From contig JACKJC010000001.1 of NCBI GenBank assembly GCA_020638195.1, positions 1,167,001 to 1,231,000 on the forward strand: a stretch of 64,000 nt of DNA. The letters run 5' to 3'. The position numbers and the translations under genes are program-made. The DNA is from Methylobacteriaceae bacterium. GTDB lineage: Bacteria > Pseudomonadota > Alphaproteobacteria > Rhizobiales > Beijerinckiaceae. Under the pieces are notes generated by a model that saw nothing but the letters and a program-made list of their open reading frames with translations, did not search any database and was not told the DNA's origin. Positions within the stretch are counted from its first letter, which is position 1, and every line of letters starts with the position of its first letter. Positions 1 through 10,311 of the stretch are shown here, in pieces.

Positions 1-1227
1 TTCCAGGAGGAGACGCCCGAAGGCTGGAACTGGCCGAAGCCGACCTATCCCGAACTCTGGTTCGTGTATCGTTCGAACCCCGCCATCTCCTTCTGGGAGA
101 CGCGGCGTCTCGCGGAAGCCGCCGCCAAATTCCCCTTCATGGTCGCCTTCGCCTACACGGTCGATGAAACCAACTACATGGCCGACCTGCTCCTGCCCGA
201 GGCGACCGATCTGGAATCGAACCAGCTCATTCGCATGGGCCAGACGAAATACATGGAGCATTTCTGGGATCACATCGGCGTCGTGCTGCGCCAGAAGGCA
301 GTCGAGCCGCAGGGCGAGGCGCGCGATTTTTCCTGGATCGCCGCCGAACTCGCGCGCCGCTCCGGGCTCATCGACGGCTATGTCGCGCAGCTCAATCGTG
401 GCATCTCCGGCGTCTCGCCGTTGAAGGGCGAGACTTACGATTTCGCTTTGGACGCGCAAAGCGCGCTCGATCCCGACAAGGTCTGGGACGCCGTGTGCAA
501 GGCCGCGACCGTGACGCTGTCGCAAGGCAAGGAGTGCCACGGGCTCGACTGGTTCAAGGAGCACGGCTTCTACGCGATCCCGCAATCGCGGCTCGGCTGG
601 TATCTCACGCCGACGCTCGAGAAGCAGGGCCTGCGTTACGAACTGCCGTACCAGGAACGCCTGCTGCGCCTCGGCCGCGAATTGGGCAACCGCCTGCACG
701 AGAACGAGATCCACTGGTGGGACGAGCAATTGACCGAATATGTCGGTCTGCCCGACTGGCACGACGTGCCCGGCCGCTGGGAGCGCGCTTTGGTCAACGC
801 CGGAGGCAGTCTCGAGGAATTCCCGTTCTGGCTGCTCGCGACCAAGTCGATGCAATATCACTCGGGCGGCAACGCCGCGATCGCGCTGATGGACGAAGTC
901 TCGGAAAACCTGCACGGCGCGACAGGCGTCATCATCAACGACAAGACCGCGGAAAAGCTCGGCATTGGTGAGAACGATCGCGTCGAGGTGCGCTCCCACA
1001 TCGGCGCGACCTACGGCAGGGCGGCGCTGGTCAAGGGTGTGCGTCCAGACACGATCGTCATCATCGGCCAGTTCGACCATTGGGCGACGCCCTACATCAA
1101 GGATACGGAACGCGCGAGCCTCAACACGATCGCGCCCATGTCCGTCGAGCTCACCGACGCCACGGGATCCGGCGCCGATATCGTGCGCGTCGCCATCCGC
1201 CGCGCCGACAAGGCGGCCGCAGCATGA
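1..1227 (+). CDS. padB: Molybdopterin oxidoreductase large subunit, PadB-like (5' end outside window)
   Basis: The frame is open from base 1, so this is the C-terminal part (about 408 residues) of a DMSO-reductase-family catalytic subunit. The first part has the family pattern of an SNP motif followed by ADLLLPEATDLE, and the last third is a molybdopterin-dinucleotide-binding domain (GIGENDRVEVRS). The stop overlaps the start of the Fe-S subunit gene (ATGA), and a membrane subunit and a phenylacetate-CoA ligase follow. That context matches phenylacetyl-CoA:acceptor oxidoreductase (PadBCD), which oxidises phenylacetyl-CoA to phenylglyoxylate in anaerobic phenylacetate breakdown. The family is certain. 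The substrate is inferred from neighbours only, and a related DMSO/polysulfide-reductase-type enzyme is possible. The N-terminal Fe-S and Mo-ligand regions lie outside the window. Confidence 0.75.
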   Translation, partial: FQEETPEGWNWPKPTYPELWFVYRSNPAISFWETRRLAEAAAKFPFMVAFAYTVDETNYMADLLLPEATDLESNQLIRMGQTKYMEHFWDHIGVVLRQKAVEPQGEARDFSWIAAELARRSGLIDGYVAQLNRGISGVSPLKGETYDFALDAQSALDPDKVWDAVCKAATVTLSQGKECHGLDWFKEHGFYAIPQSRLGWYLTPTLEKQGLRYELPYQERLLRLGRELGNRLHENEIHWWDEQLTEYVGLPDWHDVPGRWERALVNAGGSLEEFPFWLLATKSMQYHSGGNAAIALMDEVSENLHGATGVIINDKTAEKLGIGENDRVEVRSHIGATYGRAALVKGVRPDTIVIIGQFDHWATPYIKDTERASLNTIAPMSVELTDATGSGADIVRVAIRRADKAAAA

Positions 1228-1895
1228 GTGCGCAAGTGAATCAAGACAAGCGCTATGTGATGGCGATCGACCTGCGCCGCTGCGTGGGTTGCCAGACCTG
1301 CACCGCCGCCTGCAAGAACGCCAACGCCACGCCGCCGGGCGTGCAATGGCGGCGCGTGCTCGACATCGAGACCGGTGAATTCCCGGATGTGCAGCGTACC
1401 TTCATGCCGGTCGGCTGCATGCATTGCGCCAATCCGCCCTGCATGCACGTCTGCCCGACGACGGCGACCAAGCTGCGCGCCGACGGGCTGGTGACGATCG
1501 ACTATGACATCTGCATCGGTTGCGCGAATTGCGTGATGGCCTGTCCTTACGATGCGCGTTCGATCCAGCACATCGCGAAATACGCCTACGGCGTGCCGAT
1601 GAAATCGGAGGAAGCGCGTTTCGAGCCGGAGCGTCTCGGCGTCGCCACCAAATGCACCTTCTGCAAGGACCGCATCGATCTCGCCGCCAAGACCGGACAG
1701 ACGCCCGGCGTCGATCCCGAGGTGACCCCAGCCTGCGTCAATTCCTGTATCTCCGACGCGATGCACTTCGGCGACATCAAGGATCCCAACAGCAACGTGT
1801 CTAAACTGCTTGCGAAGACCGAGCATTTCCGCATGCACGAGGAACTCGGCACCGATCCCTCCATCTACTATATCCTCGACGGAGAGGAGGCATGA
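1224..1895 (+). CDS. padC: Four-cluster ferredoxin-like electron-transfer subunit, PadC-like
   Basis: This 223-residue protein is the electron-transfer subunit of the adjacent molybdoenzyme. It has the DmsB/PsrB/NrfC pattern of four cysteine groups. The first is CVGCQTCTAAC near residue 20, followed by CMHCANPPCMHVC, CIGCANCVMAC, and a split CTFC...PACVNSC group. These would hold four [4Fe-4S] clusters. No signal peptide is visible, so any export would rely on the catalytic subunit, whose start is outside the window. The ATG start overlaps the upstream stop by 4 bp and the stop overlaps the next start by 4 bp, so the three subunits are translationally coupled. Confidence 0.85.
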   Translation: MSAQVNQDKRYVMAIDLRRCVGCQTCTAACKNANATPPGVQWRRVLDIETGEFPDVQRTFMPVGCMHCANPPCMHVCPTTATKLRADGLVTIDYDICIGCANCVMACPYDARSIQHIAKYAYGVPMKSEEARFEPERLGVATKCTFCKDRIDLAAKTGQTPGVDPEVTPACVNSCISDAMHFGDIKDPNSNVSKLLAKTEHFRMHEELGTDPSIYYILDGEEA

Positions 1896-2785
1896 ACGAG
1901 GCCAGAATTCTCGATCGCACCGTCCCGCGCCAGCAGCAGGAATGGGACATCAAGGGCGCGCTGAATTTCATCCTCGGTGGCGCGGGCTCCGGTCTGCTCG
2001 TCGCGGCTCCCTTCGCGGCCATGCTGCGCGCCGATCCACGTCCCTTCGTGGCGCTTGGTCTGGTCCTCGTCGCGGGCGGCCTCTTTTCCGTCTGGTTGAA
2101 GATCGGCCGGCCGTGGCGCGCCTTCCATGTCGTGCGTCGGCCCTCGACCTCGTGGATGACGCGCGAGGCGTTGATCGCGCCCTTCCTGTTCGCGGCCGGC
2201 GCGCTCGGCGTGTTCTCCGGAGCGCCGCTGTTCATTCTGGTCGCCGCGCTGCTCGGCGCACTCTACGCCTATGCGCAGGCGCGCATCCTCAAGGCGAACA
2301 TCGGCATATCCGCCTGGCGCCGCTGGTCTTGCGTCGCGCTGATCGTCGTGACGGCGGTCGTCGAAGGTGTCGGCATCGTTGCTTTCGCCTCTCCGTTCTG
2401 GCCCTCGCTCGCGCCGCTCGGCTTCCTTCTCGCGGCGCTGATCGTCGCGCGGTACATCGCCTGGACCAACTACATCGCCGATCTCCGCAGAACGGGCGCG
2501 CCCAAGGGCACGCTGCAGGCCTTCGATGTCTTCGCGCCGCGCTTTCTCATTCTCGGTCATGCCGCCGCCGCCGTTTTCGCGCTGATCGGCGCGATCGGCC
2601 ATTACCCGGCGGCGCTCGCGCTCGGCGGCGCCTTCGCGGCTGTCGGCGGCGCCTTGTTCAAATATACGCTCGTCTGCCGCGCAGCCTTCACGCAGGGCTT
2701 TTCGCTGCCCCGCACGCCGGCGCGCGGCCGCGGCAAGCCGGGGCCCGGATTGCGGCCCGGCTGGGAGCCGCCGCAGGCGAACTGA
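1892..2785 (+). CDS. padD: Membrane anchor/quinone-interacting subunit (DmsC/NrfD-type), PadD-like
   Basis: This 297-residue protein has about eight hydrophobic helices after a hydrophilic N-terminus of about 20 residues. The C-terminal tail is Pro/Gly/Arg-rich and probably cytoplasmic. It is encoded directly after a four-cluster Fe-S subunit with a 4-bp overlap, as expected for the quinone-reducing membrane subunit of a three-part molybdoenzyme. The pattern (short loops, KIGRPWRAF near residue 70, YIAWTNY near residue 190) fits DmsC-like anchors. In a PadBCD-type enzyme this subunit would pass electrons from phenylacetyl-CoA oxidation to the quinone pool. Substrate specificity rests on the neighbouring paaK-like gene. 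Confidence 0.75.
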   Translation: MNEARILDRTVPRQQQEWDIKGALNFILGGAGSGLLVAAPFAAMLRADPRPFVALGLVLVAGGLFSVWLKIGRPWRAFHVVRRPSTSWMTREALIAPFLFAAGALGVFSGAPLFILVAALLGALYAYAQARILKANIGISAWRRWSCVALIVVTAVVEGVGIVAFASPFWPSLAPLGFLLAALIVARYIAWTNYIADLRRTGAPKGTLQAFDVFAPRFLILGHAAAAVFALIGAIGHYPAALALGGAFAAVGGALFKYTLVCRAAFTQGFSLPRTPARGRGKPGPGLRPGWEPPQAN

Positions 2786-2889
2786 TTTGAGAAGCCGGCG
2801 ACAAGAGCAAGAAGCCGGTCATGAGGGAGTGAGCCGATGATCTGTGGCCGGGGGGCTGCGCGCCCGTCTTCATTCGCCGGGAGGCGCGC

Positions 2890-4188
2890 ATGAGCGCGGC
2901 ATTCATGGAGCCGATCGAGCGCGCGAGCCGCGCGGAACTCGAGGCGCTGCAACTCGAGCGCCTGAAATGGTCTCTGAAGCGCGCCTACGACAACGTCCCG
3001 CACTATCGCCAGAAATTCGACGCCGCCGGCGTGAGGCCCGACGATCTGAACACCCTCGCGGACCTCGCGAAGTTTCCATTCAGCACCAAGGCCGACCTGC
3101 GCGACACTTACCCCTACGGCCTGTTCGCCTCGCCAATGCGCGACATCGTGCGCGTGCATGCGTCTTCCGGCACGACAGGCAAGCCGACCGTCGTCGGCTA
3201 CACGCAGAAGGACATCGACACCTGGGCCGATCTGATGGCGCGCTCGTTCCGCGCCGCCGGCATCGGCCCCGACGACATCATTCTCAATTCCTATGGCTAT
3301 GGCCTCTTCACCGGCGGCCTCGGCGCGCATTACGGCGGCGAGCGGCTGGGCGCGGCTGTCATCCCCATGTCGGGCGGCCAGACCGAGAAGCAGGTGCAGC
3401 TCATCCAGGATTTCAAGCCGACGGTCCTGCTCTGTACGCCGTCCTACGCGCTGACCATCGCCGATGAACTCGCGCGACAGGGCATCAAGCCGAGCGACAC
3501 CAGCCTGCGCGTCGGTGTCTTCGGCGCGGAACCCTGGACCAACGAGATGCGCCGCGAGATCGAGCAAAAACTCGGCATCGACGCCGTCGATCTCTATGGG
3601 CTCTCCGAGGTCATGGGTCCAGGCGTCGCCTGCGAGAGCGTGGAGACGAAGGATGGCCCGCACATCTGGGAAGATCACTTCTATCCCGAGGTGATCAATC
3701 CGCAGACGGGCGAACCGGTTGCTGACGGCGAGGAAGGCGAACTCGTATTCACCTCGCTGACCAAGGAAGCCCTGCCGATCATCCGTTACCGCACGCGCGA
3801 TCTCACGCGGTTGCTGCCGGGCACGGCCCGGACGATGCGTCGCATGGGCAAGATCGCCGGCCGCTCCGACGACATGCTGATCATCCGCGGCGTCAACATG
3901 TTCCCGACGCAGATCGAGGAAATCCTGCTGCGCAACGAGCATCTGTGCGGCCATTACCAGATCGTCGTCTCGCGCGATCATAATCTCGACGAGCTCGACG
4001 TATTCGTCGAACTCATGCCGGACGATGAGGCTGGCGCCGGGCAGCGCGACGAAATCGCGCATGATGTCGCTCATCGCATCAAAACCTTTGTCGGCGTCAG
4101 CGCGCGCATCCATGTCGTCGATCCCGATTCGATCGAGCGCGTTGTTGTCGGCAAGGCAAGACGGGTGGTCGACAAGCGGCCGAAGTAG
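2890..4188 (+). CDS. paaK: Phenylacetate-CoA ligase
   Basis: This 432-residue AMP-forming ligase activates phenylacetate to phenylacetyl-CoA with ATP and CoA. The length matches PaaK-family enzymes (about 430-440 residues). The phosphate-binding motif SSGTTGKPT lies at residues 92-100, the adenylate motif YGLSEVMGPG near residue 237, and the acid motif YRTRDLTRLLPG near residue 300. The C-terminal AMP-binding domain contains GRSDDMLIIRG. It follows the molybdoenzyme genes by about 100 bp and precedes a PaaX-type regulator by 11 bp, which supports phenylacetate as the substrate. Related acids such as indoleacetate or hydroxyphenylacetate cannot be excluded. Confidence 0.88.
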   Translation: MSAAFMEPIERASRAELEALQLERLKWSLKRAYDNVPHYRQKFDAAGVRPDDLNTLADLAKFPFSTKADLRDTYPYGLFASPMRDIVRVHASSGTTGKPTVVGYTQKDIDTWADLMARSFRAAGIGPDDIILNSYGYGLFTGGLGAHYGGERLGAAVIPMSGGQTEKQVQLIQDFKPTVLLCTPSYALTIADELARQGIKPSDTSLRVGVFGAEPWTNEMRREIEQKLGIDAVDLYGLSEVMGPGVACESVETKDGPHIWEDHFYPEVINPQTGEPVADGEEGELVFTSLTKEALPIIRYRTRDLTRLLPGTARTMRRMGKIAGRSDDMLIIRGVNMFPTQIEEILLRNEHLCGHYQIVVSRDHNLDELDVFVELMPDDEAGAGQRDEIAHDVAHRIKTFVGVSARIHVVDPDSIERVVVGKARRVVDKRPK

Positions 4189-4199
4189 CGACGCCGGGC

Positions 4200-5147
4200 A
4201 TGGCCAGCAGGCAGATCAGTCAATGGATCGAGAAGCGGCTGGGCGAACGCCCGCCGCGCGCGAACTCGCTGATCATCACGGTTTACGGCGACATGATCGC
4301 GCCGCATGGCGGCGCAGTCTGGCTCGGCGGGTTCATCAGGCTCGTCGAGCCGCTCGGCCTCAACGCCCGCCTCGTGCGCACCTCGGTGTTTCGTCTGTCG
4401 CGCGAAAAATGGCTGGTCTCCGAACAGATCGGCCGGCGCAGCTATTACGGACTGACGGAAACAGGTCGCCGCCGGTTCGAGCATGCCTACCGCCGTATCT
4501 ACGAGGATTCGCGAGACGCCTGGGACGGCGACTGGCGCGTCGTACTCTTGACGGGCGACGCTCTCGCGCCTGCGGCGCGCGATGCGTTACGCAAGGAATT
4601 GCTGTGGGAGGGCTACGGCGCGATCGCGCCCGGCGTGTTCGCGCATCCTTCCGCGCGCACCGAGGAGTTGATGGATATCCTTCAGACTGTCGGCGCGCAT
4701 GACAAGGTTGTCGCCTTGCAGGCGCGCACCCTCGGCGCCTTGTCGAGCCGGCCTTTGAAGGACATCGTCGACCAGTGCTGGCGCCTCGGCGAAGTCGCGG
4801 CCGAATATCGCGAATTCGTCGATGCTTTTCGTCCGGTCGCCCGTGCGCTGCGTCTGGGCGCTGACGCCGATCCCGAACAATGTTTTGTCGTGCGCACGCT
4901 GCTCATGCATGAATTTCGACGCGTGCAGCTGCGCGACCCCTTGTTGCCGCGCCAATTACTGCCGGTGGAATGGCCCGGCGACATCGCACGCGCGCTTTGT
5001 CGTGAAATTTACGCCGCCTGTTGGCGCGACAGCGAGGCGCATTTGTTGTGCACGCTCGAGACAGCCGATGGTCCGCTGGCGCCCGCCGGCGTAAGCGCGC
5101 AATCGCAATTTGCAGGGCTTGCTTCGGCCGAAGAAGACGCCGCCTGA
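4200..5147 (+). CDS. paaX: PaaX-family transcriptional repressor
   Basis: This 315-residue protein has an N-terminal winged helix (residues about 20-85, including TSVFRLSREKWLVSEQIGRRS) followed by a PaaX-like effector domain (DGDWRVVLLTGDALAP, then WEGYGAIAPGVFAHP). PaaX proteins repress phenylacetate genes and are released by phenylacetyl-CoA. It lies 11 bp downstream of paaK, so it probably belongs to the same transcript and would report the product of the ligase. The PaaX family is normally associated with the aerobic hybrid phenylacetate pathway. Its pairing here with padBCD-like genes is unusual. Confidence 0.85.
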   Translation: MASRQISQWIEKRLGERPPRANSLIITVYGDMIAPHGGAVWLGGFIRLVEPLGLNARLVRTSVFRLSREKWLVSEQIGRRSYYGLTETGRRRFEHAYRRIYEDSRDAWDGDWRVVLLTGDALAPAARDALRKELLWEGYGAIAPGVFAHPSARTEELMDILQTVGAHDKVVALQARTLGALSSRPLKDIVDQCWRLGEVAAEYREFVDAFRPVARALRLGADADPEQCFVVRTLLMHEFRRVQLRDPLLPRQLLPVEWPGDIARALCREIYAACWRDSEAHLLCTLETADGPLAPAGVSAQSQFAGLASAEEDAA

Positions 5148-5151
5148 CCGT

Positions 5152-6762
<1,611 letters not shown>

Positions 6763-7959
6763 TCAATTCGCCTTGACCGCCGCCGCGATGGGCGGCGTCT
6801 CCGACGCTTGCGCTCGCGCCCGCCCAGCCTTGCTCCACGGCGGCGCCTTGAACCAAGCGACGATCGCGGCGGCGGCGACGAGAATCGCGAAACCGGCGAT
6901 GTTCACAGTCGCGCTCGCGATGAAACCGCGTCCGATGAAGTCGAGGACCATGCCGAGCGCCTGCGCCGCCACCAGTCCCGTGAGGAAGACGGCGAGCGTC
7001 TGCTGCCCGACGCGGCGAATTCGTTCCGCGACAAATCCGTGCAGGTTGCGGCCCTGCGGCCCGACCGCCAGGAAGGCCAGATAGGCGGTCGCCATGAAAT
7101 GCAGGTAGCGCAACGCGCCAATATTGGTCTTGTCGATCGCCGGCTCCAGCCATTGGTGGATCGCGCCAAGCGCCGGTGCGTATCCCCAGCCGGCATGGCA
7201 GGAGAAACTTTCCTGACAGGAAACCGGCGCGGCGATCAGCACGAACGCGACGGCGAGAACCGCCAGCCGCGCATCCCTTGGCGGCGCCGGTAGCCAGCCG
7301 CGCATGAATCCGAAGCCGGTGAAGAAGATCAGCTGCCAGCCGAACGGGTTGAAAAACCAGGCGCGGCCTGTGGCCGAGTCCGCTGACAGCTGGAAATAAC
7401 CGAACTGCGCGGCGAGCCACAACGCGAGCGAGGCGGCGATCGGCAGGCCCCGGTGAATGCGCTCGAGCGCCATCATGGCCGGAATCATGGCGAGAATCGC
7501 CAGATACATCGGCAGGATGTCGAAATAGTTCGGGATGAATCGCAGGCTCATGATCGGCCCGATATAGCTCTTGAAATCCGCGAGCACGGGTCCGATCAGC
7601 AATCCCTCGGCATAGCGGCTCGTGCCCAGCCATTGATCGGCGCTCGCGATCAGGCCGAGGACGACGAAGAAGCCGCCGATATGTGCCCAATAGACCTGCC
7701 AGACGCGATGCAGAATTCGCAGGGCGCCCAGAAGCTGGCCGTTCCTGTCGAATACGGTGGCGAAGGCGAGCGCGGAGGCCATGCCCGAGCAGAAGACGAA
7801 GAGATCAGCGGCGTCGCTGAAGCCGAATCGCGCGGGAATCCAGTTCGTCCAGGGATTCCAGGGGATATGCGCGACGAGGATGATGAACATCCCAATTCCG
7901 CGGAAAAAATCCAGACGCGGGTCGCGCGGCGCGCGCGCGCCTTCGCCGATCTGCTTCAT
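6763..7959 (-). CDS. opgC: OpgC-like integral membrane acyltransferase
   Basis: This 398-residue protein has about ten hydrophobic segments and an N-terminal RDPRLDFFRGIGMFIILVAH segment, characteristic of OpgC/acyltransferase-3-like membrane proteins. OpgC transfers succinyl groups to osmoregulated periplasmic glucans. The family is clear but the substrate is not, because no opgG/opgH glucan synthesis genes are nearby. The ATG at 7959 has a GGAGGGG ribosome site; a GTG 12 bp upstream is less likely. The gene begins 14 bp after the stop of the TTC38-like gene, so the two are probably co-transcribed. Confidence 0.78.
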   Translation of the reverse strand: MKQIGEGARAPRDPRLDFFRGIGMFIILVAHIPWNPWTNWIPARFGFSDAADLFVFCSGMASALAFATVFDRNGQLLGALRILHRVWQVYWAHIGGFFVVLGLIASADQWLGTSRYAEGLLIGPVLADFKSYIGPIMSLRFIPNYFDILPMYLAILAMIPAMMALERIHRGLPIAASLALWLAAQFGYFQLSADSATGRAWFFNPFGWQLIFFTGFGFMRGWLPAPPRDARLAVLAVAFVLIAAPVSCQESFSCHAGWGYAPALGAIHQWLEPAIDKTNIGALRYLHFMATAYLAFLAVGPQGRNLHGFVAERIRRVGQQTLAVFLTGLVAAQALGMVLDFIGRGFIASATVNIAGFAILVAAAAIVAWFKAPPWSKAGRARAQASETPPIAAAVKAN

Positions 7960-7972
7960 CCGCCCCTCCACC

Positions 7973-9313
7973 TCAGGCCACTTCCAGGGTCCGGGCCGAC
8001 CGCTCAGCCCTTGCGCGCGTCATCGTCTCGAATCGATCGGCGCGCAACCGGTTTCGTCCCTTGAGGGCGCGTTCCATCTCGTGTCGTGAACCGCCTTCGG
8101 CCGCCATCAGCGCCAGCGTCCGCAGGAACACATCGCGTTGCGCATTGCTGCCGCCCAGCCGACGAACATCTTCTATGTCCGTCCGTCGCGGCGTGGATTG
8201 TGCGTCAGCGTCGAGCAGGCCTGCAAATTGAGACGCGAGTTTCACGCCGATCTGCCCGGCGACCCGGTCCTGATCGCGCGCATCGGAGCGCGCGCTTCGT
8301 TCGATTGTCGCGACGATCGCGTTCGCGGTCGTCCGGTCGCCCACGGCCAGCGCCGTGAGCAGATGATGCAGCAAGGCGAAGACCAGCGAAGAATCGTTGG
8401 CCCGCCGCCGTGCGATCACGGCCAGTTCGTCCCAGCGATCGCCGACGGCGATCCCCTCCTGCCGCATGCGCCAGAGCAGGGATACGGCATTGGCGATATC
8501 CCGGAAGTCGTCGGTCTTCTGCGGGCGCACATGCCGGTCGTAAAGCTCGAGCGCCGCCTCCATTCGGCCTTGCGCCATCTGGCAGAGCGCGAGATGCCAG
8601 GCCATATGGAAAGCGAAATTGTTGCAGCCGCTCCACATGCCGCGGGTCTGTTCGAGCCACGCGACGCCGGCCCCCGCCTGCCCCGTGGTTTCGTAGACAT
8701 GGCCGACGGCATGCGCCCCCCAGGCGTCGAAGGGTTCGTGCTGGACGGCCTGCCGACCGACACGCTCGGCCTCGGCGAGGTCTCCGTTCTCCTCCAGCGC
8801 AAAGGCGTGGCAACCCAGCGCGAAACCGAAGCCGGGCGCGGCAGGCGAAAGGCGAGCGACAGCCCGACGGGTCGTGCGCAGCATTCCCGCCGCGTCTCCG
8901 CTCATGAAGCGCAGCCCGTGACTGAGCTTCAACGCCAGCAGGTCGCGCGGTTGCTCTGCGAGACGCTGGTCGAGGCAGTCGGCTGCGCGCAGCAGATGGC
9001 CAGCGGCCGCGTGTTCGGCGGCGCGGACCAGAGCCTGCTCGCCGGAGGTCGCGATCTTCGAGCCGACAGCGGCGCGGGCGGCTTCGGCATGCGTCCGCGC
9101 CGCCTCGAATGTCTCGGATCGCGCGAGAGACACGCAACACAGGGCGCGCAGGGCATGCGCGGCGATGAAATCGGGCTGCGCCTGCAGCGCGGTTTCGATA
9201 GCCGGCGCAGCGTCGGGGCGATGCGCGAACACGTTCCAGACGGCGCGTTCGAAAGATTCGATTGCCTCGCGCGAGACGCCCGAATGCTCGCCGCAATAGA
9301 TGTCGATCGCCAT
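7973..9313 (-). CDS. Tetratricopeptide repeat protein of the TTC38 family
   Basis: This 446-residue soluble protein is made of helical repeat pairs. It resembles TTC38, a family shared by bacteria and eukaryotes. The signature stretch is HEPFDAWGAHAVGHVYE near residue 190, followed by WSGCNNFAFHMAWHLAL near residue 225. The invariant His and Trp residues of this segment suggest a functional pocket rather than a plain scaffold. No catalytic activity is established for the family. It probably shares a transcript with the downstream OpgC-like gene, which is the only functional hint. Confidence 0.75.
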   Translation of the reverse strand: MAIDIYCGEHSGVSREAIESFERAVWNVFAHRPDAAPAIETALQAQPDFIAAHALRALCCVSLARSETFEAARTHAEAARAAVGSKIATSGEQALVRAAEHAAAGHLLRAADCLDQRLAEQPRDLLALKLSHGLRFMSGDAAGMLRTTRRAVARLSPAAPGFGFALGCHAFALEENGDLAEAERVGRQAVQHEPFDAWGAHAVGHVYETTGQAGAGVAWLEQTRGMWSGCNNFAFHMAWHLALCQMAQGRMEAALELYDRHVRPQKTDDFRDIANAVSLLWRMRQEGIAVGDRWDELAVIARRRANDSSLVFALLHHLLTALAVGDRTTANAIVATIERSARSDARDQDRVAGQIGVKLASQFAGLLDADAQSTPRRTDIEDVRRLGGSNAQRDVFLRTLALMAAEGGSRHEMERALKGRNRLRADRFETMTRARAERSARTLEVA

Positions 9314-9473
9314 GATGTCGGTTCCCGCGCAGGTTGGAGTTTCACCGTCAAACTACGCGTGATCGGCGCGTGGTGGGTTCACGATGCCGCGACAGAAGTC
9401 ACGGAGCGCGCACGATTGCGTGAACGCGCACGGGGCCGGTGGACGGCCCGCTGCGGATGTGAGGAGATTGCGC

Positions 9474-10307
9474 GTGACGAAACTTCGCGCCGCCAGCTGC
9501 ATGCTCGCCGGTCTCGCCGCGCTCGTCGCCGGGGGCGCGAGGGCATGCGATGCGACGACGCCTTGCGAGGTTGCGACCGGTCGCTATTTCGTGCGGACGC
9601 CTGCGAACTGGGATGGCGCGCGCGCCTTGCCGGTCGCCGTTTTCTTTCACGGCTATCGAAGTTCCGCGTCCGACGCGATGGCGGATCGCGCGCTCGGCGA
9701 TGCGCTGTCGAAGGCGGGCGTGCTGCTGGCGGCCCCGGATGGGCGCAACGGCGGGTGGTCGATAGCCGGCAAGCTCTCCACCGGGCGCGACGACATTGCC
9801 TTCGTCCGCGACGTGCTTGCCGATCTGCGGCGGCGCTATCCGGTGGACGAAAGCAGGCTGGTTGCGACCGGATTTTCGGCCGGCGGCTTCATGGTCTGGC
9901 AGATCGCCTGCTCGACCGGCGATCTGTTTGCCGCCTATGCCCCGATCTCGGGCGCGTTTCTCGACCCGATCCCCGAGCGCTGCCCGACCGGACCGGTTTC
10001 GCTCAGGCACGTCCACGGGACCGCCGACACGGTCGTGCCGATGTCGGGTCGCTGGATCGCCGGCGGTCGGGTGCGTCAGTCCGACGTGAAAGAGAGCGTC
10101 AGGCGCTTGCGCGACGTTGATGCTTGCCCCGATCCGCCGCAATGGGAAGAGCGTCGCGGCGAACTCGTGTGTCAGGTCTGGCCGGCTGGCTATTGCAGGT
10201 CCGGCCGCGAGCTCGAACTCTGCCTCCATCCTGGCGGACACGGTTTCGATCCGGCCTGGATTGTCGACGCCATGGACTGGGCGGGACGCCTCCCGCCGCG
10301 TCCATAA
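9474..10307 (+). CDS. Secreted alpha/beta-hydrolase, PHB depolymerase/feruloyl esterase type (LpqC-like)
   Basis: This 277-residue protein starts at GTG 9474, which follows a GAGGAG site and leads directly into a signal peptide ending AGGARA. An upstream ATG at 9384 would bury the signal. The hydrolase core has HGYRSS (oxyanion region), the nucleophile motif GFSAGG with Ser about residue 135, HGTADTVVP carrying the likely Asp, and HPGGHGFDP carrying the catalytic His. The pattern is that of extracellular polyhydroxybutyrate depolymerase/feruloyl esterase-like enzymes (COG3509). Several Cys residues suggest disulfides. In this aromatic-catabolic setting release of hydroxycinnamates is possible, but the substrate cannot be read from sequence. 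Confidence 0.8.
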   Translation: MTKLRAASCMLAGLAALVAGGARACDATTPCEVATGRYFVRTPANWDGARALPVAVFFHGYRSSASDAMADRALGDALSKAGVLLAAPDGRNGGWSIAGKLSTGRDDIAFVRDVLADLRRRYPVDESRLVATGFSAGGFMVWQIACSTGDLFAAYAPISGAFLDPIPERCPTGPVSLRHVHGTADTVVPMSGRWIAGGRVRQSDVKESVRRLRDVDACPDPPQWEERRGELVCQVWPAGYCRSGRELELCLHPGGHGFDPAWIVDAMDWAGRLPPRP

Positions 10308-10311
10308 GCGG

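Noticed and set aside
8138..10120. Long plus-strand frame opposite the TTC38-like gene and running into the esterase
   Set aside because: It has the low-complexity Arg/Ala composition typical of antisense frames in GC-rich DNA. It overlaps two supported genes.
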